Below, piece by piece: positions 1-6,392 of a stretch of 11,330 bases of DNA. The DNA comes from Actinomycetota bacterium (lineage in GTDB: Bacteria > Actinomycetota > UBA4738 > G016210805), in the NCBI GenBank assembly GCA_016210805.1, contig JACQTL010000282.1:1-11330 (forward strand), in the 5' to 3' direction. The position numbers were made by a program, and so were the translations under genes. Each line of letters starts with the position of its first letter. Within the stretch, counting starts at the first letter, position 1. The notes under the pieces were generated by a model. It worked only from the letters and a program-made list of their open reading frames with translations. It had not been told where the DNA came from and did no database searches.

Positions 1-2
1 CG

Positions 3-620
3 AACACCCTCCGCCCCCACCTCCGCCGCCTGGAGGAGGCCGGCCTGGTGGTCCGGGAGATCCGCAAGGGGACCTCGGTCGGACGGCCCCAGACCCTGTA
101 CTCGGCGGCCGAGCCCGCCGTGGAGGAGGGGGACGAGTACAGGCTGCTCGCCGAGATGCTGGTCGGCCTGGTGAGGGGCAGGCGGGGCGAGGAGCGGGCC
201 CACGCGCTGGCCGTCGAGTGGGGGGCCTACCTCATGGCCCAGGGAGGGGTTCCGAAGCCGGGGGTCCGGCTCCCGGCCCGCCGGAACCTGGCCCTCCTCC
301 AGGAGGGCATGGCCAGGGCCGGGTTCGAGCCCCGGTTCCGGCGGACCTCGGGGGACCGCGTGGAGATCGTGTTGCGGAGCTGCCCGTTCCGCGACCTCAC
401 CGACGAGCACCGGGAGCTGGTCTGCACCCTCCATCGGGGCCTCCTGGAGGGCCTGCTCTCCGGGCTCAAGCCGCCCCTTTCCATGGCCGAGTTCGAGCCC
501 TTCGCCGAGCGGAGCGTATGCCGGCTCGTGGCGGTGAGCGGCCGTACGGCGGAGCCGGCGGCTGGTGCCCGTCCCGCCCGGGGGAGGCCGACCGGGCGGC
601 CCCCGGGGCCCCGGAACTAG
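3..620 (+). CDS. COG2345/SufR-like ArsR-type transcriptional regulator, 5' truncated by the window edge
   Basis: The reading frame is open from base 3, so the true start lies upstream; the GTG at 48 is an internal valine codon. The first visible residues (NTLRPHLRRLEEAGLV, then a basic wing with GRPQTLY) look like the recognition helix and wing of a winged-helix domain in the ArsR/DeoR-like COG2345 family. Further on is a cysteine signature, Cys127-x13-Cys141-x2-His144 and Cys173 (numbered from the first full codon), in the context SCPF...LVCTLH...SVC. Family knowledge: SufR and related COG2345 regulators hold an Fe-S cluster or other ligand through similar C-terminal cysteines and repress Fe-S assembly (suf) or stress genes. 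Ligand binding here is inferred. About 28 Arg/Pro/Gly-rich residues after the domain look disordered. No suf genes are visible, so the target is unknown; genes to the left, outside the window, may include it. Confidence 0.8.
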   Translation, partial: NTLRPHLRRLEEAGLVVREIRKGTSVGRPQTLYSAAEPAVEEGDEYRLLAEMLVGLVRGRRGEERAHALAVEWGAYLMAQGGVPKPGVRLPARRNLALLQEGMARAGFEPRFRRTSGDRVEIVLRSCPFRDLTDEHRELVCTLHRGLLEGLLSGLKPPLSMAEFEPFAERSVCRLVAVSGRTAEPAAGARPARGRPTGRPPGPRN

Positions 621-640
621 GACCTAGGTCGGCCCCGGAA
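617..640. repeat. Palindrome at the regulator stop codon, beside a 10-bp direct repeat
   Basis: GACCTAGGTC (621-630) is a perfect 10-bp palindrome. It overlaps the 11-bp CTAGGACCTAG (617-627), which includes the TAG stop of the regulator gene. The 10-mer GGCCCCGGAA occurs at 607-616 and again at 631-640, on either side. The placement, between a regulator gene and the start of the next gene at 692, would suit an operator. A weak terminator stem is also possible, but no T-tract follows. Only the symmetry is seen; function is inferred. Confidence 0.35.
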
Positions 641-691
641 AAGCCCTCCGACCTACTCAGTTGCGGGGAGATCGCGCCGATACCTGGAGCG

Positions 692-1345
692 ATGGACGCC
701 AAGGTGATCAGGTTCCCCGTGGAGCGGCGCCGGTCCTCGGTCGGCCGCGACCAGGTGGCGGTCGGCTTCGGCGCCACGTCCCTCCCCGGCCCCCGGCCCG
801 AGGGGGGCACGCCGTTCTCGGTCCTGTCGATCGAGATCCGCAGGGTCAGGCCGGCCACCTCGGCCATGGACGACGAGGTCGCCCCCCGGGTCCTGAACCG
901 CTGCGTGCTGGCCGCCCTCGAGGTCCTGGCCCGCACCGAGGGCGCCCTGACCGTGGGCGGCACGCCCGAGCGGCCCGTGCTCCAGATCCGCTACGAGGGA
1001 CCCGCCGCGGCCGGCGCGGCCGTGCTGGCCGGCGCCGAGGTCCGGGACGCCGTGCGCAGGGCCCAGCGGGCCGGCGAGGGCGAATTCCAGGTCTCCGGGG
1101 CCGTGGCCGCCGGTTCGACGTCGCGCACGGAGGCGGGGGTCCGGGTGACCCTGGGCCGCCCCGAGTCGGTGGCCGTGCGCCTGCGCGAGGCGGCCTCGGC
1201 CGGCCAGATCGTCATGTCCGACGGAGCCTGGGCGGCCTGCGAGCCCCTGGTCGAGGTCCACCCCGCCGGGGAGGTCACCATGGTCCCCGGCGCCAGGCCG
1301 GTCCAGGTCTACGCCCTCCGGGGGCTCCGGACCGAGGACCGCTAG
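692..1345 (+). CDS. Degenerate class III nucleotidyl-cyclase-like domain protein
   Basis: The 217-residue protein has the order of a class III adenylate/guanylate cyclase homology domain. There is a first strand FSVLSIEIRRV (42-52). There is also a late block GRPESVAVRLREAASAGQIVMSD (155-177), written here for alignment to the family pattern GD-x-VN-x-A-x-RL...A-x-x-G-x-I-x-x-S, and then a C-terminal PVQVYAL (203-209) matching the usual end of these domains. Key positions are lost: the second metal-binding Asp block (GDG-x-x-A-x-F) is replaced by GGTPERPVLQI (89-99), and GD-x-VN becomes GRPESV. The first metal Asp may be Glu48. It is therefore probably catalytically dead, acting as a ligand-binding or protein-interaction domain; this is inference. 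The ATG at 692 is chosen because the frame upstream overlaps the regulator and lacks its codon pattern. The Shine-Dalgarno is weak (GGAG only 2 nt before the ATG). No transmembrane segment or signal peptide is seen. Confidence 0.65.
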   Translation: MDAKVIRFPVERRRSSVGRDQVAVGFGATSLPGPRPEGGTPFSVLSIEIRRVRPATSAMDDEVAPRVLNRCVLAALEVLARTEGALTVGGTPERPVLQIRYEGPAAAGAAVLAGAEVRDAVRRAQRAGEGEFQVSGAVAAGSTSRTEAGVRVTLGRPESVAVRLREAASAGQIVMSDGAWAACEPLVEVHPAGEVTMVPGARPVQVYALRGLRTEDR

Positions 1346-1370
1346 GCACCGCTAGGCACGGCTAGGCACC
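1341..1370. repeat. Three tandem copies of a 10-bp unit (GCTAGGCACS)
   Basis: GCTAGGCACC, GCTAGGCACG and GCTAGGCACC follow one another without gaps. The first copy supplies the TAG stop (1343-1345) of the cyclase-like gene. The unit places a TAG in frame at 10-nt steps, so successive copies give TAG in different frames. It may be a slippage product or a protein/RNA binding site; function is unknown. Confidence 0.8.
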
Positions 1371-1377
1371 GCCCGAC

Positions 1378-1431
1378 CGCCCCGGCCGAAGGGGCGTCGG
1401 CCGCCCCGGGGCCCGTGTTCCCCCGGGCCCC
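1378..1431 (+). terminator. Two G+C hairpins after the cyclase-like gene (possible terminator)
   Basis: Stem 1 is CGCCCC (1378-1383) with GGGGCG (1391-1396), loop of 7 nt. Stem 2 is GGGGCCCG (1408-1415) with CGGGCCCC (1424-1431), loop of 8 nt. They lie 32-86 nt after the stop. Neither is followed by a T-tract, so intrinsic termination is uncertain, although high-GC actinobacteria are often described as using stems without a strong U-run. Confidence 0.35.
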
Positions 1432-1507
1432 ACGCCATCCGGCCCGGTCCCCGCTCGGCCGGTCGGTCCCCCTCCCAGGACCTTCGTCCAGTTCTTCACG
1501 GAAACGC

Positions 1508-1536
1508 TCGCCCGAGGCCCGGGGACCGGGTATCCT
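1508..1536 (+). promoter_or_regulatory. Possible promoter of the NTF2-like gene
   Basis: TATCCT (1531-1536) fits the TAnnnT form of a -10 element. TCGCCC (1508-1513) lies 17 nt upstream as a weak -35. This leaves a leader of roughly 45 nt before the ATG at 1590. The call rests on spacing and on local A+T in a very G+C-rich region. Confidence 0.3.
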
Positions 1537-1589
1537 TCCGCTCCCGGTCGAGGACGCGGCCCCACCGAGGACCCGACACGGAGGCACGG

Positions 1590-2045
1590 ATGTTCGCCAC
1601 CCGCAGAGCGAACGGCCCGAGCGAGGAACGAGGGAGGGGGCGCGCGGCCGCCGGCACGGCGCCCGACCAGGGCCCGCGCCCGAACGCCCGCCCGCCCCTC
1701 CTGCCGGCCGCCAGGAACGCCGACGTGGCCTGGGGCTTCCTCGACCTGTTGAGCCAGGGCGGCCTGGACGCCGCCCTCGACTGCTGCGCGCCCGACGTCG
1801 TGCTCCACGTCGACGCCGGGGGCTTCGGGGGCGGGGAGGAGGTCACCGCGGTGGGCCGGGAGGCCGCGGCGGCCTTCCTGGCCCGCCTGCTGGCCCCGGG
1901 CCGGACCGGCCGGATCCGGAAGAAGGGCCTGATGGTCCACGGCGGCAGGCTCGCGGTGATGGCCGCCACGGCCGACCGCGATCCCGTGATCCTCCGGTTC
2001 GCGCTCGAGGAGAGCCTGATCCGGGAGCTCTGGCTGGAGCTGTAG
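1590..2045 (+). CDS. NTF2/SnoaL-like small protein
   Basis: The 151-residue product has a low-complexity, Arg/Pro-rich N-terminus (1-42), then a domain (about 44-151) with the SnoaL/NTF2-like pattern. This is a helix AWGFLDLLSQGGLDAAL, then CCAPDVVLHVDAGG, a helix with AAAAFLARLL, and strands GLMVHGGRLAVMAA, DPVILRFALE and ESLIRELWLEL. The last strand, with an I-x-E-L-W-x-E ending, is typical of the fold. Family members include polyketide cyclases, limonene epoxide hydrolases, ketosteroid isomerases and many non-enzymatic proteins, so the activity cannot be assigned. The start is supported by GGAGG (1580-1584) 5 nt before the ATG. The gene stands alone, with gaps on both sides and no obvious functional link to pilT. 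Confidence 0.7.
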   Translation: MFATRRANGPSEERGRGRAAAGTAPDQGPRPNARPPLLPAARNADVAWGFLDLLSQGGLDAALDCCAPDVVLHVDAGGFGGGEEVTAVGREAAAAFLARLLAPGRTGRIRKKGLMVHGGRLAVMAATADRDPVILRFALEESLIRELWLEL

Positions 2046-2156
2046 CCGCCGCCCGGGCCTCCGTCGCGCTCGCAGCGTGGGCCGCGGCCTCATGTCCCGC
2101 CCCTCCCCGCCGATACAAGAGTGGGGAGCGCCCGCGCGGACCCAGGCACGGATCCC

Positions 2157-2164
2157 GGAGGAGG
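2157..2164 (+). promoter_or_regulatory. Ribosome binding site fixing the pilT GTG start
   Basis: GGAGGAGG lies 9 nt before the GTG at 2174. The frame continues open far upstream (to 1415) through DNA that belongs to the NTF2-like gene in another frame. This site decides the start. Confidence 0.7.
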
Positions 2165-2173
2165 AACGAAGGG

Positions 2174-3349
2174 GTGGACGCTGCATACTCGCCCGGAGGG
2201 TCGGGCCGACCGGCTCCGGTCGAGCGACCGGACGTGCTCCGGGCCCGCACGGCCGCGGTCGACGAGTTCGGGGCCTGGCTGCGGGCCCTGGCGGACACGC
2301 CGGACGCCTCCGACCTCCACGTGAAGGTCGGATCGGCTCCGATGCTCCGGATCGACGGGCAGCTCCACCGCCTGGACCGGGCCGCCCTGTCCCCGGCCGA
2401 GACGGCCGCGATAGCCAACTCCATCGTGCCGGGCGACCGGATGGAGCGGCTGACCGAACGGGGGGAGGTCGACTTCGCGCACTCGGTGCCGGGGGTCGGC
2501 CGGTTCCGGGCCAACGTGTTCCGGCAGAGGGGGTCCTACAGCCTCGTGCTCCGCAAGCTCAGGATCGGCGGCCCGGGCTTCGAGGAGGTGGGCCTGCCCC
2601 CCGTGGTCCGCCGGCTGGCCGACGCGCCCCGTGGGCTGGTCCTGGTCACCGGGCCGACGGGGTCGGGCAAGACCACGACGCTCGCCGCCATGCTCGAGCA
2701 CGTGAACGCGACGCGGTCGGTGCACATCGTGACGATCGAGGACCCGATCGAGGTCCTGCATCCGGACAAGACGGCTTCGGTGAACCAGCGCGAGGTCGGA
2801 CAGGACACCGAGTCCTTCCTGACGGCCCTGAGGGCGGCCCTGCGCCAGGACCCCGACGTGATCCTGATCGGGGAGATGCGGGACACCGAGACCGTGGCGG
2901 CGGCCCTCCATGCCGCCGAGACCGGTCACCTAGTGCTGTCGACCCTCCACACCGTCGACGCCACCGAGACCGTGAACCGGATCGTCGACTTCTTCCCCCC
3001 GTACCAGCAGAACCAGGTCAGGGTGACCCTGGCCGGGGCCCTGCGGGGCATCGTATGCCAGCGGCTCGTCCCCGCGCTGCGGGGTGGGCGGATCCCCTGC
3101 GTCGAGGTGCTGGTGAACACGGGGCGGGTCGCCGAGCGGATCGTGGACCCGGCCCTCACCGCGGAGATCCACGACGTGATGGCCGAGGGGACCTACTACG
3201 GGATGAGGACCTTCGACCAGGCCCTGCTGGAGCTGGTCGTGTCGGGAGCCGTCGGGGTGGACGAGGCGGTCGAAGCGTCGTCCCACCCGCATGACTTCCA
3301 GCTGATGCTCCAGCAGGCCGGCCACGCCGCCACGTCCTACGCGGGCTGA
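2174..3349 (+). CDS. pilT: PilT-type pilus/secretion ATPase
   Basis: The 391-residue protein matches PilT-family type IV pilus retraction ATPases along its length (family about 345-375 residues). PilT hexamers hydrolyse ATP at the cytoplasmic base of the pilus to disassemble pilin. An N-terminal PAS-like domain (about 28-145) carries the family signature ASDLHVKVG...RIDGQL. The ATPase core has Walker A GPTGSGKT (160-167), the Asp box TIEDPIE with Glu189 and Asp190, Walker B DVILIGEMRD (228-237) and the His box TGHLVLSTLHT (250-260, His252 and His259). The C-terminal AIRNLIRE motif needed for retraction in studied PilTs is replaced by RVAERIVDP, so activity may differ. The start is a GTG with a strong RBS. 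No other pilus gene is in the window; pilB, pilC and pilins must lie elsewhere if a pilus is made. Seven G+C base pairs form a stem just after the stop. Confidence 0.9.
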   Translation: MDAAYSPGGSGRPAPVERPDVLRARTAAVDEFGAWLRALADTPDASDLHVKVGSAPMLRIDGQLHRLDRAALSPAETAAIANSIVPGDRMERLTERGEVDFAHSVPGVGRFRANVFRQRGSYSLVLRKLRIGGPGFEEVGLPPVVRRLADAPRGLVLVTGPTGSGKTTTLAAMLEHVNATRSVHIVTIEDPIEVLHPDKTASVNQREVGQDTESFLTALRAALRQDPDVILIGEMRDTETVAAALHAAETGHLVLSTLHTVDATETVNRIVDFFPPYQQNQVRVTLAGALRGIVCQRLVPALRGGRIPCVEVLVNTGRVAERIVDPALTAEIHDVMAEGTYYGMRTFDQALLELVVSGAVGVDEAVEASSHPHDFQLMLQQAGHAATSYAG

Positions 3350-3357
3350 CGGAAGCC

Positions 3358-3381
3358 GCCGCTCAGGCCGGGGAGAGCGGC
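3358..3381 (+). terminator. Possible stem-loop terminator after pilT
   Basis: GCCGCTC (3358-3364) pairs with GAGCGGC (3375-3381) around a 10-nt loop, 8 nt after the pilT stop codon. There is no T-tract. It overlaps the end of the minus-strand remnant at 3363, so part of the symmetry could be coincidental. Confidence 0.3.
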
Positions 3382-3491
3382 TCGAGCGACCGGGCGATCT
3401 CCAGGACGGCGGCCAGCCGCAGCCCGGATTCCAGTCGTGTGACAACGCCTGAGGGGGCCTCCCAGACGAGGGTCGACCCCGACCGGGGTTC
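3363..3491 (-). pseudogene. Possible remnant of a minus-strand gene (C-terminal LolA/DUF4367-like segment)
   Basis: Read on the minus strand, this stretch gives about 43 codons ending at TGA (3365-3363) that look like protein: STLVWEAPSGVVTRLES, then GLRLAAVLEIARSLEP. The pattern 'LVWE...G...RLES-x-L-x-x-x-x-x-L-x-IA-x-SL' is recalled as typical of the C-terminal strand and helix of DUF4367/LolA-like extracytoplasmic sensor proteins. No start codon lies within the segment. The frame can extend to a GTG at 3548 (a 62-residue ORF), but those residues look non-coding and have no ribosome binding site. The most likely reading is a decayed gene; a short functional protein or chance is possible. 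Confidence 0.35.
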
Positions 3492-3529
3492 CGCCCGGCC
3501 CGGTCCGCCCGCCCGGAGGGACGGGAGGG

Positions 3530-3535
3530 GATAAT
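3530..3535 (+). promoter_or_regulatory. Candidate -10 (GATAAT) for the sigma/anti-sigma operon
   Basis: GATAAT (3530-3535) is one of the few A+T hexamers in this gap and would give a leader of about 50 nt before the GTG at 3595. No good -35 is visible 16-18 nt upstream. A second weak candidate is the palindrome GTATAC (3575-3580), which lies too close to the start for a normal leadered mRNA and could also work on the other strand. No clear ECF-type autoregulatory promoter was recognised. Confidence 0.25.
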
Positions 3536-3594
3536 GAGGCCCGGTCACCGCAAGCCGGGCGAAGCGCGCGGGCCGTATACCCAAGGGAGGCCGA

Positions 3595-4164
3595 GTGAGG
3601 CATCGGGCCAACGGGCCCCTGACGGCACAGGAGGAGCAACGGCTCATAGAGCGGCTTCTCGAGGGAGACGAGGGGGCGGTCCGGGACGTCTACTCCCGGT
3701 TCGCCCGCCCCGTGTTCACCCTGGGATTGCGCCTGCTCGGCAGCCCGGAGGCGGCCGAGGAGCTCACCCAGGACGTGTTCCTGGCGGCCTGGCGCAAGGC
3801 GGCCCGCTTCGACCCGGCCCGGGGCCGGCTCTCGACCTGGCTCATGTCGATCGCCCATAACCTCGCGGTCGACCGGCTCCGCCACGAGACCGGCGCCAGC
3901 CGGCCCAACCTGGTCCTCGTGGAGGAGCTGCCCGAGCGCCAGGACGCCAGCGACCTGGACCCGGTGCTGGACCGGGACGCGGCCGACCGGGCCATGGCCG
4001 TGCTGTCCCGGGGGGAGCGCAAGCTCCTGATGATGGCGTACTTCCGGGGCTACACGGCCCGGGAGATCTCGGAGATGGACGGCATCCCCCTGGGGACCGT
4101 GAAGACGAGGCTCCGCACGGCGCTGATCAAGCTCCGCCGGGCCAACCACACCAAGGAACCTTGA
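3595..4164 (+). CDS. ECF-family RNA polymerase sigma factor
   Basis: The 189-residue protein has the two-domain layout of ECF sigma factors. Region 2 (about 31-98) contains AAEELTQDVFLAAWRKAARFD and STWLMSIAHNLAVDRLR, which melt and bind the -10. Region 4 (about 131-182) contains the helix-turn-helix YTAREISEMDGIPLGTVKTRLRTALIKLRR, which reads the -35. (These segments are cited only as motifs at those positions.) The start is a GTG 4 nt after AAGGGAGG (3583-3590). An anti-sigma gene follows 2 nt after the stop, so the pair forms the usual operon in which the membrane protein holds the sigma factor until a signal releases it. The partner's type suggests a SigK/RskA-like group, but the regulon and signal are unknown. 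Sigma-70 region 3 is absent, as expected. Confidence 0.93.
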   Translation: MRHRANGPLTAQEEQRLIERLLEGDEGAVRDVYSRFARPVFTLGLRLLGSPEAAEELTQDVFLAAWRKAARFDPARGRLSTWLMSIAHNLAVDRLRHETGASRPNLVLVEELPERQDASDLDPVLDRDAADRAMAVLSRGERKLLMMAYFRGYTAREISEMDGIPLGTVKTRLRTALIKLRRANHTKEP

Positions 4165-4166
4165 CG

Positions 4167-4964
4167 ATGGAATGCCTGTCGGTACGAGAACGGCTCGCCG
4201 AGCTCGCGCTGTCGGCGCTGGGGCCCGACGAGCGCGAGGGGGTCGACCGCCACCTGGAGTGGTGCGCCGGATGCCGGAAGGAGGCCGCGGAGCTCGCGGA
4301 CGCGGCCGCCGTCATCGGCCGGGACCTGGAGCCCCACGACCCCCCGGCCCGGCTCGAGGCGAAGGTGGCCAGGGCCGTGGCCCAGGCCGCGGGGCGGCGA
4401 CGGACCCGCCGGGTCCGCCCCGCCGGTGCCGTGGCCGTGGCGGCCAGCATCCTGGCCGTCGCCGCGGTGGCCTGGGGCGTGTTCATGACCGGCCGGGCCC
4501 GCGAGGCCCAGGCCGGCAAGCAGGCCGCCGTCCAGGCCGCGAACAGCGCCCAGCGCCTGGCCCAGCAGACCGCCCTCAAGCTGGAGCGGCTGCTCGAGGA
4601 GCTCCAGGTCCCCGACGCCGGGGCCCGTTCGCTCCAGCTCGCCCCCCCGGCCGGCGCGGTGGGGGGAGGCGGCGCCGCCGTGGTGGTGGACTCCTCGAAC
4701 CAGCACTACGCGGTGGTCATCGTGGCCGGGCTCCAGGCCGAGCGGCTGCCCTACCGGGTCCTGCTCCTGACTGATGGGGAGATCGTGGCGGTGGGGGTCA
4801 TCGCCGAGCTGGCCGAGGCCGACGGATCGGCCACGGCGGTGCTCGACTCGAGCACGAGCCTCTTCGGGGTGACCGACGTCGTGGTCCGCGACTCCTCCGG
4901 GAGGGAGGTCCTGGTGGGGAAGGTCCCGCCGCCGCCCACCCCGACGATCGTCGCGCTCGGCTAG
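4167..4964 (+). CDS. Membrane-anchored zinc-finger anti-sigma factor (RskA type)
   Basis: The 265-residue protein starts with a zinc-associated anti-sigma domain: Cys3, then His29-x3-Cys33-x2-Cys36, the C-x25-H-x3-C-x2-C form that wraps around sigma region 2 and 4. One transmembrane segment follows (about 86-107), flanked on the cytoplasmic side by Arg residues. Next come a possible coiled coil of about 30 residues (110-142, rich in Ala, Gln, Leu) and an extracytoplasmic domain resembling the anti-sigma-K factor RskA C-terminus (about 165-255). That domain has VVVDSSNQHYAVVIVAGL, YRVLLLTDGEIVAVGVI and VVVRDSSGREVLVGKV. The ATG at 4167 is preferred over the TTG at 4161 because AAGGA (4153-4157) is 9 nt upstream. 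The RBS lies inside the last codons of the sigma gene, suggesting coupled translation and stoichiometric control. Regulated proteolysis of such factors is known in the family; it is inferred here. Confidence 0.85.
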   Translation: MECLSVRERLAELALSALGPDEREGVDRHLEWCAGCRKEAAELADAAAVIGRDLEPHDPPARLEAKVARAVAQAAGRRRTRRVRPAGAVAVAASILAVAAVAWGVFMTGRAREAQAGKQAAVQAANSAQRLAQQTALKLERLLEELQVPDAGARSLQLAPPAGAVGGGGAAVVVDSSNQHYAVVIVAGLQAERLPYRVLLLTDGEIVAVGVIAELAEADGSATAVLDSSTSLFGVTDVVVRDSSGREVLVGKVPPPPTPTIVALG

Positions 4965-4967
4965 CCA

Positions 4968-5000
4968 CCCGACCCGGCCGCCGTGGTCGGGGACGCCCCG
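4968..5000 (+). terminator. Overlapping hairpins after the anti-sigma gene
   Basis: CCCGACC (4968-4974) pairs with GGTCGGG (4985-4991) around a 10-nt loop, starting 4 nt after the stop codon. A second stem, CGGGG (4988-4992) with CCCCG (4996-5000) and a 3-nt loop, overlaps it, so the two are mutually exclusive. There is also a near-exact 13-bp direct repeat (4974-4986 and 4998-5010, one mismatch). Intrinsic termination is plausible but not assured without a T-tract. Confidence 0.4.
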
Positions 5001-5030
5001 GCCGCGGTGGATCCGGGGGATGATGTCGGG

Positions 5031-6392
5031 GTGAGCGAGCGCGCCGGAACGGTTCCCGACGTCATCGGCATCGGGCTGGCCGGGGGCCAGGGGGTTCGGG
5101 CCCGGCCCCTCACCCTGAAGGCCCCGGGGTACCTGCGCTCCAAGGCGGCGATGTCGTTCCTGGGCCGGCGGCTGATCACGTGGGTGGCGCAGCTCCTCTC
5201 GGCCGAGGGGATCAAGCGGTACTACCTGATCGCCCACGGGAAGGAGAACCGCTACCAGATCAAGATGCTGATCGGCTACGGCGAGCACCTGGGCATCGAC
5301 GTGCAGTACTCGCCGGTGAAGTACGACGCCCTGTCCACCGGGAGCGCCGACTCGGCCCTGCGGATGCTCGAGCACTGGGACCTGTCGGGCACGGCCCTCG
5401 TGTTCCCGACCGACTCGATCATCGACTTCGACCTGGAGCCGATGGTCCGCCACCACCTAAAGAGCGGGGCCGTGGTGACGATCGCCGGGATGACCAGGGC
5501 CCCCACCGAGGTGGCGGAGAAGTACGGGGTCCTCCTCACCGACCCCGGGGGGCGGGTCCTGGACTTCGTGGAGAAGCCCACCCTCGCCGAGCTCCGCGAC
5601 CACTTCGAGCTGAAGGACGAGCGGGAGTTCGAGCTCCTCCCGCTGCTCACGAACGCCGGCTTCTACATGGTCGATTGCGCCGCGCTGCGGGGGCTGGCCG
5701 GGCACCCCGAGGTCGCCTCGCTGCGGCGGTCGCGCCTGGACTTCGGCAAGGACCTCCTGCCGTGGTTGGCCGCCGGGGGCCACCACGTCACCTGCCACGT
5801 GGTCCGCAGGATCGGGGACCTGGGCAACGTCGAGGACTACCTGGACACGATGGTGGACGTGCTCCACGACCGGTTCGCCTCGGTGACCCGGCACCTCGGG
5901 CCCCCGTACGACCCGTCGGCCCACGTCTGGATCGCCCCGGAGTCGCTCGCCATGCGGGACGTGCAGAGCGGCCGGACCCTGGCCGAGAAGCTGGCCGAGG
6001 GGCTCGTCACGATCGGCCCGGCCGTGAGGATCGGACGGTTCTCCGAGATCGGGCCGGGGGTGGTGATATCCGAGTCGAACCTCGACGACGACATCGAGGT
6101 GGGGGAGGGGGCGTACATCACCCGGAGCCAGGTCCGCGACGGGGCGATCGTGGGGCCCGGCGCCCGCCTGCGGAGCGCCGTGGTGGGGTCGATGGCCGAG
6201 GTCCGGTCGGAGCGCTCCCATCCCACCGTGATCGAGGACAACGTGGCGCTGGGGGACGAGGTCGTGGTGGCGCCGGGGACCCGGCTGGCCGGAAACATCT
6301 CCGTTTATCCCCGGCTCAAGGTGCCCAGCGGGATCCGAGTGCCCCGGGGTGCCGAGCTGACCGATCCGGCGGACGTCCTCGCCTACCTCTGA
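5031..6392 (+). CDS. Nucleotide-sugar pyrophosphorylase-like nucleotidyltransferase with C-terminal beta-helix
   Basis: The 453-residue protein starts with the nucleotidyltransferase loop GLAGGQGVRARPLT (15-28), followed by SKAAMSFLGRRLI. That is the GxGxR...K arrangement that binds NTP and sugar-1-phosphate. FPTDSIIDFD (about 126-134, Asp128 and Asp132 the likely metal residues) and EKP (181-183) follow as in mannose-1-phosphate guanylyltransferase and glucose-1-phosphate adenylyltransferase relatives. The last third (about 320-440) has hexapeptide-like repeats (IGPAVRIGRFSEIGPGVVI, then IVGPGARL and VALGDEVVVAPGTRL) typical of a left-handed beta-helix. It probably makes an activated sugar from NTP and a sugar-1-phosphate, but the substrates cannot be read from sequence. 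The GTG at 5031 is chosen over the GTG at 4983 because the extra residues look non-coding. GGGGGA (about 5015-5020) is a plausible RBS. The stop overlaps the next ATG (TGATG). Confidence 0.82.
   Translation: MSERAGTVPDVIGIGLAGGQGVRARPLTLKAPGYLRSKAAMSFLGRRLITWVAQLLSAEGIKRYYLIAHGKENRYQIKMLIGYGEHLGIDVQYSPVKYDALSTGSADSALRMLEHWDLSGTALVFPTDSIIDFDLEPMVRHHLKSGAVVTIAGMTRAPTEVAEKYGVLLTDPGGRVLDFVEKPTLAELRDHFELKDEREFELLPLLTNAGFYMVDCAALRGLAGHPEVASLRRSRLDFGKDLLPWLAAGGHHVTCHVVRRIGDLGNVEDYLDTMVDVLHDRFASVTRHLGPPYDPSAHVWIAPESLAMRDVQSGRTLAEKLAEGLVTIGPAVRIGRFSEIGPGVVISESNLDDDIEVGEGAYITRSQVRDGAIVGPGARLRSAVVGSMAEVRSERSHPTVIEDNVALGDEVVVAPGTRLAGNISVYPRLKVPSGIRVPRGAELTDPADVLAYL

Noticed and set aside
218..691. Upstream extension of the cyclase-like frame
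   Set aside because: It overlaps the regulator gene out of frame and reads as low-complexity Gly/Pro/Arg sequence.
1415..2173. Upstream extension of the pilT frame
   Set aside because: The extra part is Arg/Pro-rich and lies over the NTF2-like gene in another frame; the GTG at 2174 has a strong ribosome binding site.
3534..3860. ATG at 3534 with a good GGGAGGGG site, 108-codon ORF
   Set aside because: It runs into the sigma gene in a different frame and is Arg/Gly/Pro-rich; a short leader peptide is not excluded but nothing supports one.
4050..5456. Long minus-strand ORF (468 codons) over the sigma, anti-sigma and nucleotidyltransferase genes
   Set aside because: It lies opposite well-recognised genes, has Pro/Gly/His/Arg-rich low-complexity content, and arises because stop codons are scarce in very G+C-rich DNA.
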